A stretch of 53,099 bases of DNA from Mesostigma viride (taxonomy: Eukaryota > Streptophyta > Mesostigmatophyceae > Mesostigmatales > Mesostigmataceae), in assembly GCA_009746045.1 (NCBI GenBank), contig RPFO01000312.1, positions 1,966,139 through 2,019,237 of the forward strand, written 5' to 3'. How positions within the stretch are numbered: the first letter of the stretch is position 1; each line of letters starts with the position of its first letter. Made by a program: the position numbers and the translations under genes. Positions 21,520 through 34,400 of this stretch are shown here, piece by piece. The notes under the pieces were generated by a model. The model was not told the origin of the DNA and did not search any database. It was given only the letters and a program-made list of their open reading frames with translations.

Positions 21520-23580
21520 CCTAGTTGGAGAGATGCGTGAAGGGGAGATGGGGGTGAGCACATTCATTGAACGCGACCATTCAAGGAAGGATTCGGACGC
21601 ACAATTATTGCATCTGCGGCTCCACCAGTGTTGACTCGCGCTGATGGCCCGTTATTGATAGCACGCTGATAGCACAATATCCTCCAACACGTCAGCCAGG
21701 TGAGGGAAATAATAGCCGCAAGCCCAAAGTCACCGCCATAGGAATGTAAGCTATAACATCAATCCTAGTGCCAGCCAATGCATGATTCAATATTCATTGT
21801 ATCAAGAAACCAGAAGGCAGGCAAGGACTGGGCTGCTAGGACCAACAGTATTTCCAGGGTGGGGCAGAGGACTCCAAAACCTGCCCTATGCCAAAATTTC
21901 ACCCCCCCATGAGATGATACCTCGTGACAGAAATAGACTTAGAAATGGCCTCCAGATGCGCACCAGAGAAGAGCCTATTATCCTTGCATGGGAGCTCAAT
22001 TTGCACCTGCTGGTTCCTCCCATCTGGTTATCGCCACGGCAGCCAAATCAGAAATTTTGCTGCCAATTGCCACAGGCCTCGCGGCAAGAGAGAACCTCAA
22101 AGCACATTGGACATACCCAGTGTCGGCGATGCTTCGGCCAATGCTGACTGCCAGGAGTCTAAACCACCGGTTTGAGTGAGCTGTCATGAGTAGGGTACGA
22201 TCCGGGAAGGCAGACAAGACGAAAGGCAGTGAGGAAAGGCCCCGATCGGCGAACAAGAGTCGATCTCGCTCGGAATGACATGAATGCGTATTTGATATTA
22301 GACGTCAAAAACGCTAGGCGGGCCCTAACTAGAGGGCGCCAAAGCGGTGGGGCCATGCGCATGATGACATGCTAGAGTTAGGGAGTACCGTATGTTCTTC
22401 TCGGTAGCACGGGCACTTACCTCGCGGCCCCGTCGATGCATTGGGAGTACCCCCTCTTGCCGAGACTGCACATCCCAAAGACTAATCAGCAAGGCTGATA
22501 TCCATAAAGTAGTTCTTATTGCCGACATGCGCCCCATTCTGCGGACTAACAGTGACCAGACCCCGTTGATGTCCTGCTCAGCCCCCGCTACCCCGCCATA
22601 TTTCTTTCAAAGCCTGACAGGCGTCGACCTTGTTGTTGGAAACGTATCCTTGGCTTTCATAAGCTTCTCTAAACACCCCGCATCAACGGGTTATGCAACA
22701 CTGGCTGCAAAGCCCTGGTTGGCTTCCGCTGGTTGCCCTTGCATTTTTCTTCACAGATCTGCGGATTCCGGCTTCATCAACAACAATGCTACACGGTGCC
22801 GACGTTAAGTGTCTACGAGATCATCCCTGTTTTTCCTGGCAGGCAAAGAGGATCGCTATGCCTCAGGAAACTAGAGTTACACCGCACAAGGATATGGACA
22901 ACCGGTCGAAAAAGGTCGTGGTTTCACTGGTTTGAGCGTGCTTTGGAATGTGCTGGTCAATGTTGGGCATATATACACAAAGCAGTCGACGTTGATTCCC
23001 ACGCCGGACATGGGCAGCATAGATTCTATTAGCGACCTAGTGCCGTATAGTATATTTAGTATCCGATGGTATGGTGTACAACAGCAACAACAAACACAAA
23101 ATTTGTTAATGTTTGGGTGGTTCCGCTTACAGCACTGTTTTCGGGGAAATGGGTATATTTTTTATTTATTAGCCAATTATGGACCAAAGAGGTGAGAGGG
23201 GAAATGAGTATCAGCGAATCCTAAATGAGATGTGCTTACAGCACTGTAGATAGCAGCTGAAAATTTGTTAATGTTGTTGTTGTTGATTCGCACGCCGCCC
23301 TGACGCCGCCCTCGGCCGTTTCCAAATCTAGAGATTTATCTCTGCTGCCCATGTGCCGACCCTAGGAACACTATTCGGTGCAACCCTACTGATGTGCGGC
23401 GTGGGCAACAACTACAACAGACTCGTGTACAACAACAACATTGTTACAACAGACTCTCTGCGCGGCGTGGGAAGCGGGGTGTCGAGTGTCGAGTGTCGAG
23501 TGATGTGAGGGCGGACGGAATCGGTCCATCGGAATCAGCAAGCAGAGATTCTGGGTCATCCAACCAACCAGCACGTGATT
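21520..23580. other. Spacer without recognised genes
   Basis: ORFs of up to about 138 codons occur but show no domain, no plausible exon partners and no low-complexity or motif signal. A short word, GCTTACAGCACTGT, occurs twice (near 23125 and 23235) beside AATTTGTTAATGTT. I see nothing else. Confidence 0.5.
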
Positions 23581-23770
23581 AATAACCGGCCAGTTGTATC
23601 TTTACCCACATGCCCAATGACAACCCATTAGAAGTCCAGTGGCTTCCGTGGTCTAGTAAGGCTCCGTTTTAGCCACTGACATCTTGATACCCTAGGCTTA
23701 GCAGGGATTACCTACTGGCTATATTTGGAATAAACGTACACCTATTTACCTGGAATAACCGGCCAGTTGT
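23581..23770 (+). mobile_element. 5'-truncated LINE copy (156 bp) with 17-bp target-site duplication
   Basis: Insert 23598-23753 matches 24583-24738 with equal length (156 nt) and near identity. It is flanked by the direct repeat AATAACCGGCCAGTTGT at 23581-23597 and 23754-23770. This is the hallmark of target-primed reverse transcription with severe 5' truncation. Confidence 0.88.
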
Positions 23771-24012
23771 GCAGGTGGGTTGTGGCATGATGACACATAT
23801 CGTCAGATGGAGGCCAAGGGAGCTCCCAATAACAGCGTCCACGCCGCGCCACCCGAGATGCTTGATTTTTAAATCTGCCGCCGAGCCTTGGCCGAGCTGC
23901 CCGTTTTTTTTTTTTTTGTTTTAGAGTGTTTGTTGTAGAAGTACAGTACAGTACTGTACCTTGCGCGAATCTGCGCGAATAGAGTTTGTGAAATACAAAC
24001 CTGGAGGTACAT

Positions 24013-24752
24013 AATTATGTATGTCACCCTCGCCGCTGACCACCCGCTGATTGATCGCCGCGCGACCGACGTACAACACCTCTTGATGCACCGGTCCATC
24101 GGGGTCGGGGAGATCCTCCACCGGCGATTTCAACACCCTGCTACATGTTTATGTACCAACCCCACTGAAACTGTGGAACACCGATTTTTATGGTGTAACC
24201 TCCAGGGAGTTTGGACCTGGTTGATTGGTTTATGGGCAGCCTGGACGTCTGAGCCTATCATACCGGTGTCTACCCGCTCAATTATCTTTGGCATCACTGG
24301 CACCCCTGGCCTTGAGCTCACCTTTTCACTACAACAAGCGTGGATATGGCTCCGCACATGCATCTATATACAATCTGGACGGTGCGAAACGATGTGGTGT
24401 TCAATAGGCGCACAGTTTTCGACAAAGCTGGGGTTCTCTCACGCTTCATTTACCTATGGAACTCCGGCATGCGACGCTACTGGATGGTTGCAAATGAACA
24501 AAACAAAATCTGGGACCCTGGCGCGGACCAGGATAAGCCCAGCCCACTTGAGATCTTTCATGACCTCATGGGCAAAAACAGGATCTTTACCCACATGCCC
24601 AATGACAACCCATTAGAAGTCCAGTGGCTTCCGTGGTCTAGTAAGGCTCCGTTTTAGCCACTGACATCTTGATACCCTAGGCTTAGCAGGGATTACCTAC
24701 TGGCTATATTTGGAATAAACGTACACCTATTTACCTGGAAATTATGTATGTC
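24013..24752 (+). mobile_element. 5'-truncated LINE copy carrying a zinc-binding RT tail, with target-site duplication
   Basis: Insert about 24026-24739, flanked by AATTATGTATGTC at 24013-24025 and 24740-24752. The insert encodes the zf-RVT (zinc-binding in reverse transcriptase) region: CLCTNPTETVEHRFLWC gives the Cys/His ligands. After one frameshift near 24366 follow TIWTVRNDVVFNRR and FIYLWNSGMRRYW, ending at TAG after WSSKAPF. The last 156 bp are the same as the insertion at 23598-23753. Confidence 0.88.
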
Positions 24753-25498
24753 GCCTGTCGGTATAATTATCGGAAAAGTTCTCAGAAATCAGAAAGTCCA
24801 TGGTCAGAATTCAGAAAGCACTCAAATCAGAAGTCAGAAATGTTGACGTCTGTCGGTACGTCTGTCGTCTTGCGTCTTATAGAAGAAAACTACCTCGGAA
24901 AACTTCAATAAAATATACTCACCACGCCCCTGACACCTGCAATAATTGTTGTCTCTTTGATAATTATGACGTGATGAGCTCAAGCCATTCGTATTCAGCA
25001 TGATGACAAGACAAAGTGCCAGGAATTTTTCACAAGCGCACCATATTTTGCCGTTCCGCCCACTGTAGCAACCCGCCATGGCTTCTGCAAATCCGTGGTT
25101 TGGCGAAACGCCCGGGATAATTCTTTCTTGGAGCTGCTTTAATGCCGCGAGGGATCTGCATTGCCTATGATAGGGAAGCAGTGTTCTGCCCGCCGAGAGC
25201 ACGGCGGGCGGTTTAAACTTGCTCCCTCCCAGCATCGGTAGCAGTTCCCTAGAGTTGTTCCTATGTGCCGAAGATTATATGGTTGTCCGAATCGCCATGG
25301 TGTAAGACCAGGCGTTCCATGGGCCTCTTCCTGGAATAGCATTCCTGATGATAATTCGGAATTCTTATTAGATGTTTCGTGCAATAAAGTAAGCATACGA
25401 TGCCGAGCGTTGACAACGAAGAGGCCATGAGAGAGCGGACGGATGCATTCCCAGGCCGCTAAGAAAGGACGCCCTCAGTTAATCCTCTCGTGTAAAGG
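24753..25498. other. Upstream region of SNM1
   Basis: No gene recognised. A CAGAAATCAGAAAGTC-like short repeat lies at 24785-24840. The last 300 bases before the SNM1 start should contain its promoter and 5' UTR; I see no TATA-type motif that I would defend. Confidence 0.4.
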
Positions 25499-28400
25499 AT
25501 GGCTCGGCTTCGCGAGAGCGACCCCTCTCCTGTCGGATGGGCCGAATCTAGGGGCGACGACGACGATGATTTCCAGCCCGCGCCTCTTTTCCGGCTGAAA
25601 CCAAAGGGATCCGTGCTCGCACGGTCCACTAAATGCGAGGATCATTTCACCCTGAATAAGAAAGCAAAATCAGCACCGTCAGGAAGGAGGCCTCTGCAGG
25701 ACATCACCGGGTCACAATTTGCCAACAGCCGCGCTGCATCGCCTAGCAACTTGTCAGAGCTATGCGGGGATATCTCGGTCGTGGCATGCGCATCTCAAGG
25801 CAGTCCGGCCCTTTCGTGCCCAAAACCGCCCGAAATCGCCTCTCCTTCCTGGGCAGTAGCTGCGACACATCGAGAAGACAAGCCTTCTGACGCGCTGCGA
25901 TCGTCACCGAACGCTCAAGGTTCACCGATTCAGGTCTCTAAATGGAATGCCTGCTCTCACAGGCTTGACAGAACGGAGCTGAACCACGCTCTCCCACTGG
26001 CCAGTGGGGCAAGCATCTCTTCGCCCAGAGGGGCACCCAGCAGGCATGTACCTGGCCCGCCCCCACTTGTGGCATCAGGCCCGAAACATGCTGGTCCGGT
26101 AAGGGATGCTGGCCCTAATCATGATGCTGGCGCCGATGCGGTGGACTGCCCCATTTGCGGTCAAGACCTCTCCCCGCTGACGCAGCGGCAGCGTGATAGT
26201 CACGTCAACGCCTGCCTGGATGGGCCTCCGCCTGCCCCTGCCCCTGCCTCTGCCGCAGCCCCTGCCGCAGTCCCTGCCTTTGTCGCTACTGCTGCCGGGG
26301 ACCCCTCCAGCAAACTATCATCCAACCATCGGACACAGAGTGACCAGGTGTCGCGACTCGCTGGCAGGCCGACGGCTCCGGGTTCCCTACTGCATACGCC
26401 GGCTCTCCACCCCTCTTCCCCAACCCCTCCCCCCTCATGCGAGAGAGGGCCAATTCAGGACCATTTGCTCACCGGGACACCTGCTGCTTCGGATATCCAT
26501 GCCCCAGCGTGTGTTGACAGCCGCCGACTGGCGGAGAAACCGAATGGGGCAGCGGCAGGTGGCGGTGCCCCAGCGACCATGGCGGCCGAGCCGCAGGGGG
26601 TGCAGAACGAGCCGGGGGGGCAGCATGATCAGGGGGATGGTGTCGTGGCGTTGCTGACGGCACATGGGCTGGGTGGCTATGGCCCTGCATTCCAGAGAGA
26701 AAGAATTGGATTGGCCGACCTGGCCTTGTTGTCAGAGCAGGTGAGAAGTGGCAGGGGTAAAGTTTAAGTAAGGAGTGAAGGAGCTGCCGTTGCTGTTGGA
26801 GCAGGTAGGAGGTTTGTAGTGGGAGGGTGGGGGGACCAGTAAGGAGTGAAGGAGCTGCCGTTGCTGTTGGAGCAGGTAGGAGGTTTGTAGTGGGAGGGTG
26901 GGGGGATCAGTAAGGAGTGAAGGAGCTGCCGTTGCTGTTGGAGCAGGTAGGAGGTTTGTAGTGGGAGGGTGGGGGGACCAATAAGGAGTGAAGGAGCTGC
27001 CGTTGCTGTTGGAGCAGGTAGGAGGTTTGTAGTGGGAGGGTGGGGGGACCAGTAAGGAGTGAAGGAGCTGCCGTTGCTGTTGGAGCAGGTAGGAGGTTTG
27101 TAGTGGGAGGGTGGGGGGACCAGTAAGGAGTGAAGGAGCTGCCGTTGCTGTTGGAGCAGGTAGGAGGTTTGTAGTGGGAGGGTGGGGGGACCAGTAAGGA
27201 GTGAAGGTACCTGCGCCTCCTGTTGGAGTCGGCAATGGTGGGAGGGTGAGCAGGTCCTTTAGGGAGTTCAATAGGTTCAACAAAAGAACAGAAGCAGATG
27301 TGCGACAAAAGCGTTGAGGCAAGCAGCAAATAGGTTTGAATGCAACAATAGGTTTGAGCATAGGCTAATGAATACATGCGTAAATTTCCGCACACCATCC
27401 ACACAGCACCCACCCACCCCATCCTCATGCAGGACTGGGCACTGTGCGTTGTGCAACATGGTTACTTCCTTCCCGTCTTCTCTTTGCTTGTTTACCATTT
27501 CCCCATCCTCATGTACCCCCCCCCCTCCCCACGCATGATCGCTCCGCTGCCCTCTTCTCTTTGCTTGTTTATCATTTCCCCATCCTCATGTACCCCCCCC
27601 CTCCCCACGCATGATCGCTCCGCTGCCCTCTTCTCTTTGCTTGTTTATCATTTCCCCATCCTCATGTACCCCCCCATCCCTCACGCATGATCGCTCCGCT
27701 GCCCTCTTCACTTTGCTTGTTTATCATTTCCCCATCCTCATGTACCGCCCCCTCCCCACGCATGATCGCTCCGCTGCCCTCTTCTCTTTGCATGTTTATC
27801 ATTTCCCCATCCTCATGTACCCCCCCCCCCTCCCCACGCATGATCGCTCCGCTGCCCTCTTCTCTTTGCTTGTTTATCATTTCCCCATCCTCATGTACCC
27901 CCCCCCCTCCTCACGCATGATCGCTGCGCTCCCATATCTGTTGCCTATTTTGGCACCTCAACCACAGGATCTGGCGTCCCTGGGAATGGCCACGCTGGGT
28001 GCCCGCAAGCGCTTTGCCGCAATGCTGGCCGCCGCCGGCGTGTCGCTATCGCCACCACTGCCACCTTTCCCGCCGCCCCTCTCATCACCGACCCGTGCGC
28101 CCTCTTCCCTGCCGTCACCGTCATGGCCACCGCCATCACTACGGTCACCGTTGCAGCCTCCTCCACGACCGCCACAGACCCCATGGCCACCGCCCCCGTC
28201 CCTGCAGCCACCTTTGCAATCACCAATTCCCTCCTCGCCAGCTGCCTTCTCACCCGCGTCCTCTGTGCCCACCTCTAGCACCACCCCAGTGGTCGTTCGA
28301 CTCTTGAAACACCCCCCCATGAGCCCTGCCCCCGTCCTCCCGGCCCCCGCTCCCAATAGCCCGTCACGAGCCGTTGCCAGTCACAAGCTGTTACAAGCTG

Positions 28401-31400
28401 TCACCAGGCCCGTACCAACCCTCACCTCCGCTGGCCTCCATTCCATGCCGGCCCCCACGCATCCCCCTGTATCTCCCCTTCTCCCCCCCGCACTCACCTC
28501 CGCCGGCCGTTGTCGCAACCAACCGTTGCCGGACAAGGACGCCCATGCCCTCCCTGAGGATGAGCCCTGTGAGCGGATGTTTGGACCTGTAGGCGAGGTA
28601 TCGGGAGCTGTAGGCAGGGCATCATCGGGCGCGTTGGGCGGGCCACCATCGGGCGCGTTGGGCGGGCCACCATTGGGCGCGTTGGGCGGGGCATCATCTC
28701 GCGGGATGGCCAGCTCAACACCCCGTTTGGGGGAGGGTTGCTGCGCGGCTGCCGAGAGGCCTGTTTGTGGGTTCATGGTGGCAAGTGCCGTGACGGCAGC
28801 CAGTGCGGTGACGGCGACAAGTGCGATGACGGCGGGAGGAAGCGTAGGGGATGTGCGGGGGGAAGCCTGGGAGGTGACGGGTGCCAGTGGGGATGTCCCG
28901 TTGGATGAGGATGGGTGGCAGGTGCTGCCGCCATCGCTGCTGTCCGGTGGGGGAGCGCCTGCGGGGGAGGGGGCAGCTAGGCTATCTCCCTGCGTTGAGG
29001 ACGCGAGGGCGGGGGAAGGTGCCGAGTGGGGAGAAGGCGAGTGGGAGGCGGCCGAGTGGGAAGAAAGGGCTACACAGGCACCATGGGAAGCCGCAGAGAC
29101 GGAAGGAGGCCTAAGGGAAGGCGGCAGGGGGGAAGGAGGCCAAAGGGAAGGAGCCGAGATGGAAGTAGCAAAGGTGGAGTTTGGGACGCACGATGCACAT
29201 GGCCAAGGGTTGGCGTCGATGGTCGACAGTGGTGGCCATTGGGGGTTTATCGGCGCTGGTCACAGCGAGTGGCTGTCCTCATTAACGCTTGGGAAAACAA
29301 TGTCCAACACCGCCATGTTTACCGCTGGCGCACGCCCTTTCCCCGCCGCCGCCACGTCTGGGGCTGCCCTGTGCCACTTGTCATCGTCCTGCCCATCGTC
29401 CGCCATGACCACCACTGCTGCCACCACGGCCAGTAACACCGCTAACGTCACGGTGATGGCAGCAAACCCCGCAGGCGCAGGCACAGGCGCTGCCTTGATG
29501 GCACCACACACCGCTGTCTATAACCAGAGCGTGGCAGGGTGCGCGAGCGATGGCACCCCCGCGCTAGTACCACACACCCCTGCCTCCAACCAAGGAAAGG
29601 CCAGGGGGCGCATCACCAACTTTTTCAGCCCAACGGCCAACACACCCAGGCCAGGGTCTCACGTGCGCTCCCCCCAAGGAACCGGCAGCATTGGCGCCGG
29701 CGATGCCGACGCAGTGACCCGGTGCACCGGGGCAGGGTCTCATGCTGACTCGGCTATTGCCGGCGGCTCGTCCAGAAAGGGTTCTTGTCACGGGGGGGCG
29801 GGTGCTATTGGCAGGGGGGGCAGTGGCCATGGCGGGGAATCATCATCGGCTGACCTGCGATCTTTTGCGGCTCTATTCAGCCCGGCATCAAAGGCAGGCC
29901 CTCGCCCAACCAGCAGTGCCAAGTCAGCTCCCGCCACGCCCACTGGTACTAACCGAGGCCCGGCAAAGTTTAGCCGAGGCAGCAACAGCAGGAGCGACCG
30001 AATGGCCAGGTTGGCGCCACAGAGCGGAGCCACCGGTTCACTGAGCCGACGTGACAATGGTAAAGGGGCCCATGCGGTCAGGCAAACGGCGCAGGGACCC
30101 CCTGGCGAGGTCAGGGCGGAGGACGACGCGGGAGGCGACGGAAGGAAGCGCAAGGCGCCCGCCGTGCGGCGCAACACCACGTGCCCGCCCCCCTGGGTGG
30201 CGGTCCCTGGGACGCCGTTCATGGTGGACGGTTTCGCGTTCAAGGACGTGCCCGGTGATAAGGTTTGGTTCCTCTCGCACTTCCACGCGGACCATTACCA
30301 GGGGCTCACCAAGGGGTTCTCCCGGGGCCCGGTGTACTGTACTAGAGTGACCGCGGCGCTGGTTCAGGAGCGGCTGCGTGTGCCTGCGGCGAACTTGCGG
30401 CCGCTGCCGTACGGGAGGCATGTGCTGGCGGTCGCGGGCATACATGTGTCCCTGGTGGATGCGAATCATTGCCCGGGTGCGGCGATGATGGTGTTTGAGA
30501 TGCCCGATGGCAAGGTGAGGGGCTCAAGTGATTGCTGTGGATGCTTGTTTTCTGTGAATGTTCAATGGACTTGATTTCCTGCTAGCCGAAGTTTCCTGGG
30601 CGACCCTGGGATGGATGAGAAGAAGCCGATGCTAGCCTGTCCAGTTCTAATTGCCTAGGCTGGGATGGATGCGAAGAAGCCGATGCTAGCCTGTCCAGTC
30701 GTTTGCCTAGTCTAGTCTTGGGGTGATTGAAATGCCCGACGCCCAGGTGGATATTATTAGGCTTTTAAGTAGGATGAATTTGCTTCTTTTTTCTCCGTTC
30801 TCAACTTTTTGGGCCGTGGTGGTATGGCTTGGAAAGGCAATGTGATAGTTTGATGACGTCGCTCTTGACAGTTTCTTTTTAGAGTCAAGGAATATATCTG
30901 CCCATTTTGTTGAAGTGCCTGGGGCGGCGGCTGTTTCTGAGCTGCCCAGTGGCAAGGTGAAATGTCCTCGTAATTGCTCTAATCACTTGATTGTTTTAGT
31001 AGTAGTATGCAGTTGGGTGGATCTGGGTGCCAGGTTGTTAAGTCGCATCGGAGGTGATCCTGTTTCGCAATGTCTGACGGCGAGGCAGGAATGTTTCTTT
31101 TCCGTGCACTTGCCGGATTCCCCATTATTGTGTTGTTGTGAATGGCAACCTGGCCTTCGCTCCCGCTCGCCTTGGCCTTTTGTCCCCCTGGCCACACGCA
31201 CACTCCATGATCGTCTGCACAACCCATTGACACCACAGTTGCTACGTCCGCTTGCTATGGAACGTGCAGATGGCTTATCAAAGTGCACCTCCCCCCAGGT
31301 CCCCGCCCACACAACTCTCTTTCCACCTCCTTCGCGCATTTAACCTGCGCTCTCCTCCGCCCACAGATCATTAGCCAAAACTTGCAATGTGCCATATTTA

Positions 31401-34400
31401 ACATGGAAACGGCTAGTTAACCTGCGCTCCTTCCCCGCCCCGCCCCGCCCCCCCCCCACCCCACTTCCCCAGGTCATCATCCACACGGGTGACTTCCGTT
31501 TCCGCGAAGAGATGCTTCAGAGCGAGGGGCTGCGGGACATTACAGTCGGCAGCATTACCACACTCATTCTGGACACCACCTACAGCCAGCCCCAGGTATG
31601 CAGTGGTGATGGAATTGAATGCTTTTGCGATCAAGGCCAGCATTCGTGGTTGCCTAAATGACAGCTCCCACGTAGTCCCGTGTGTTTGTGTGGATGTGTG
31701 GGTGTGGGTGTGGGTGTGGGTGTGGGTGTGGGTGTGGGTGTGGGTGTGGGTGTGGGTGTGGGTGTGGGTGTGGGTGTGGGTGTGGGTGTGGGTGTGGGTG
31801 TGGGTGTGGGTGTGGGTGTGGGTGTGGGTGTGGGTGTGGGTGTATCCACACATGGCACACACCACAAAGCGCAGAACATAAAAAGTATCCAATGGGACTA
31901 AGACATATTCCGAGTGAGACGACAGCTGTTTCCTTTCTCTCCCAGTGTAATCCCCTTTCCTTTTCCCCTTTCCTTTTCCCCTTTCCTTTTCCCTTTCCTT
32001 TTCCCCATTCCCTTTCCCCGTTCCTTTCCCCCTTTCCTTTTCCCCTTTCCTTTCCCCCTTTCCTTTTCCCCTTTCCTCTTCCCCTTTCCCTACCCCCTTT
32101 CCTTTTCCCCTTTCCTTTCCCCTTTTCCTTTTCCCTTTCCTTTTCCCCTTTCCTTTCACCCTTTCCTTTCCCCCTTTCCTTTCCCCCTTTCCTTTTCCCC
32201 TTTCCTTTCCCCCTTTCCTTTTCCCCTTTCCTTTCCCCCTTTCCTTTCCCCTTTCCTTTTCCCCTTTCCCTACCCGCTTTCCTTTCCCCCTTTCCTTTTC
32301 CCCTTTCCTTTTCCCCTTTCCTTTTCCCCTTTCCTTTTCCCCTTTCCTTTTCCCCTTTCCCTACCCGCTTTCCTTTCCCCCTTTCCTTTTTCCCTTTCCT
32401 TTCCCCCTTTCCTTTTCCCCTTTCCTTTTCCCCTTTCCCTACCCCCTTTCCTTTTCCCCTTTCCTTTTCCCCTTTCCTTTTCCCCTTTCCTTTTCCCCTT
32501 TCCTTTTCCCCTTTCCTTTTCCCCTTTCCCTACCCCTTTCCTTTTCCCCTTTCCTTTTCCCCTTTCCTTTTCCCCTTTCCTTTTCCCCTTTCCTTTTCCC
32601 CTTTCCCTACCCCCTTTCCTTTTCACCTTTCCTTTTCACCTTTCCTTTTCCCCTTTCCTTTTCCCCGTTCCTTTTCCCCTTTCCTTTCCCCCTTTCCTTT
32701 TCCCCTTTCCTTTTCCCCTTTCCTTTTCTTCTTTCCTTTTCCCCTTTCCTTTTCCCCTCTCCTTTTCCCCTTTCCTTTTCCCCTTTCCTTTTCCCCTTTC
32801 CTTTCCCCCTTTCCTTTCCCCCTTTCCTTTTCCCCTTTCCTTTTCCCCTTTCCTTTTCCCCTTTCCTTTTCCCCTTTCCTTTTCCCCTTTCCTTTCCCCC
32901 TTTCCTTTTCTCCTTTCCTTTTCCCCTTTCCTTTCCCCCTTTCCTTTTCCCCTTTCCTTTTCCCCTTTCCTTTCCCCCTTTCCTTTCCCCCTTTCCTTTT
33001 CCCCTTTCCTTTCCCCCTTTCCTTTTCCCCTTTCCTTTTCCCCTTTCCTTTTCCCCTTTCCTTTTCCCCTTTCCTTTTCCCCTTTCCTTTTCCCTTTCCT
33101 TTTCCCCATTCCCTTTCCCCGTTCCTTTCCCCCTTTCCTTTTCCCCATTCCCTTTCCCCGTTCCTTTCCCCTTTCCTTTTCCCCTTTCCTTTTCCCCTTT
33201 CCTTTCCCCCTTTCCTTTTCCTCTTTCCTTTTCCCCTTTCCTTTTCCCCTTTCCTTTTCCCCGTTCCTTTTCCCCTTTCCTTTCCCCCTTTCCTTTTCCC
33301 CTTTCCTTGTCCCCTTTCCTTTCCCCCTTTCCTTTCCCCCTTTCCTTTTCCCCTTTCCTTTTCCCCTTTCCTTTCCCCCTTTCCTTACCCCCTTTCCTTT
33401 CCCCCTTTCCTTTTCCCCTTTCCTTTTCCCCTTTCCTTTTCCCCTTTCCTTTCCCCCTTTCCTTTCCCCCTTTCCTTTCCCCCTTTCCTTTTCCCCTTTC
33501 CTTTCCCCCTTTCCTTTCCCCCTTTCCTTTTCCCCTTTCCTTTTCCCCTTTCCTTACCCCCTTTCCTTTCCCCCTTTCCTTTCCCCCTTTCCTTTTCCCC
33601 TTTCCTTTCCCCCTTTCCTTACCCCCTTTCCTTTTCCCCTTTCCTTTTCCCCTTTCCTTTCCCCCTTTCCTTACCCCCTTTCCTTTTCCCCTTTCCTTAC
33701 CCGTCCTTATGTATCCCCTTCTCTTTTCCTGCCTCGCACCTGGCCCCAAGGCCCAAGCCGAAGTCCCCGTTGCTACTGCCACACGTCCCCCCGCCGCCAC
33801 CCACTGGGTTTCCCTTTTCTGCTGCCACACATGCTCTTCCCACCCCTCCAGGAGCAGGCGATCCCGTTTGTTTTTCTTTCACTAGTATGAACATCCCCCC
33901 ATGGTGCCTTCCCCATTATGCTGGCACACGTGCTCTGCAGTACGACTTCCCCCCTCAGGAGCAGGTGATCCAGTTTGTGGTGGACGCGATTCGTGCCGAG
34001 TCGTTCAACCCACGGACGCTCTTCCTGATTGGCTGCTACACCATCGGTACGCCCGCTAGGCAGCAAACAGGGCGATGCTCTTTGTACCGCGATTATGGAG
34101 GGGAGGCACCACACGTGCTTCCAAGTCACCGTTAGTTAGCAGTCAGGCAGCCTTGAAGTGGAGCATAACAGTTTTTACCAGCTTCGCTCCAAATCCAGGA
34201 TCAAGGTCAGCAGATTGCATGCTGCTTCTTTTGATACTACTGTTTATCAAGGTCAGCAGTTTGCGCGCTGCTTCTTTTGATACTAGTATTTATCAAGGTC
34301 AGCAGATTGCACGCTGCTTCTTTGTTGCCACTTTTGATCAAGGTCAGCAGATTGCAAGCTGCCTCTTTTTATATTAATCATGGACAGCAGATTGCGGTGT

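Noticed and set aside
31697-31843. Interstitial telomere array
   Set aside because: GTGGGT does not match TTTAGGG, TTTTAGGG or TTAGGG.
31654-31901. ORFs of pure Gly-Val, Thr-Pro, His-Pro or Cys-Gly dipeptides
   Set aside because: Translation of the (GTGGGT)n microsatellite.
33959-34046. Exon 4 of SNM1 starting at the CCCCTCAG|GAGCAG acceptor
   Set aside because: In frame, but it would drop the conserved YDFPPQ segment; the upstream TCTGCAG|TACGAC acceptor restores it.
31682-34135. Very long ORFs (over 600-800 codons) reading FPFPLSF repeats, and KGKGERK repeats on the other strand
   Set aside because: They run through the CCCTTTCCTTTT satellite in several frames on both strands, simply because the unit lacks stops; the region is an intron between two conserved exons.
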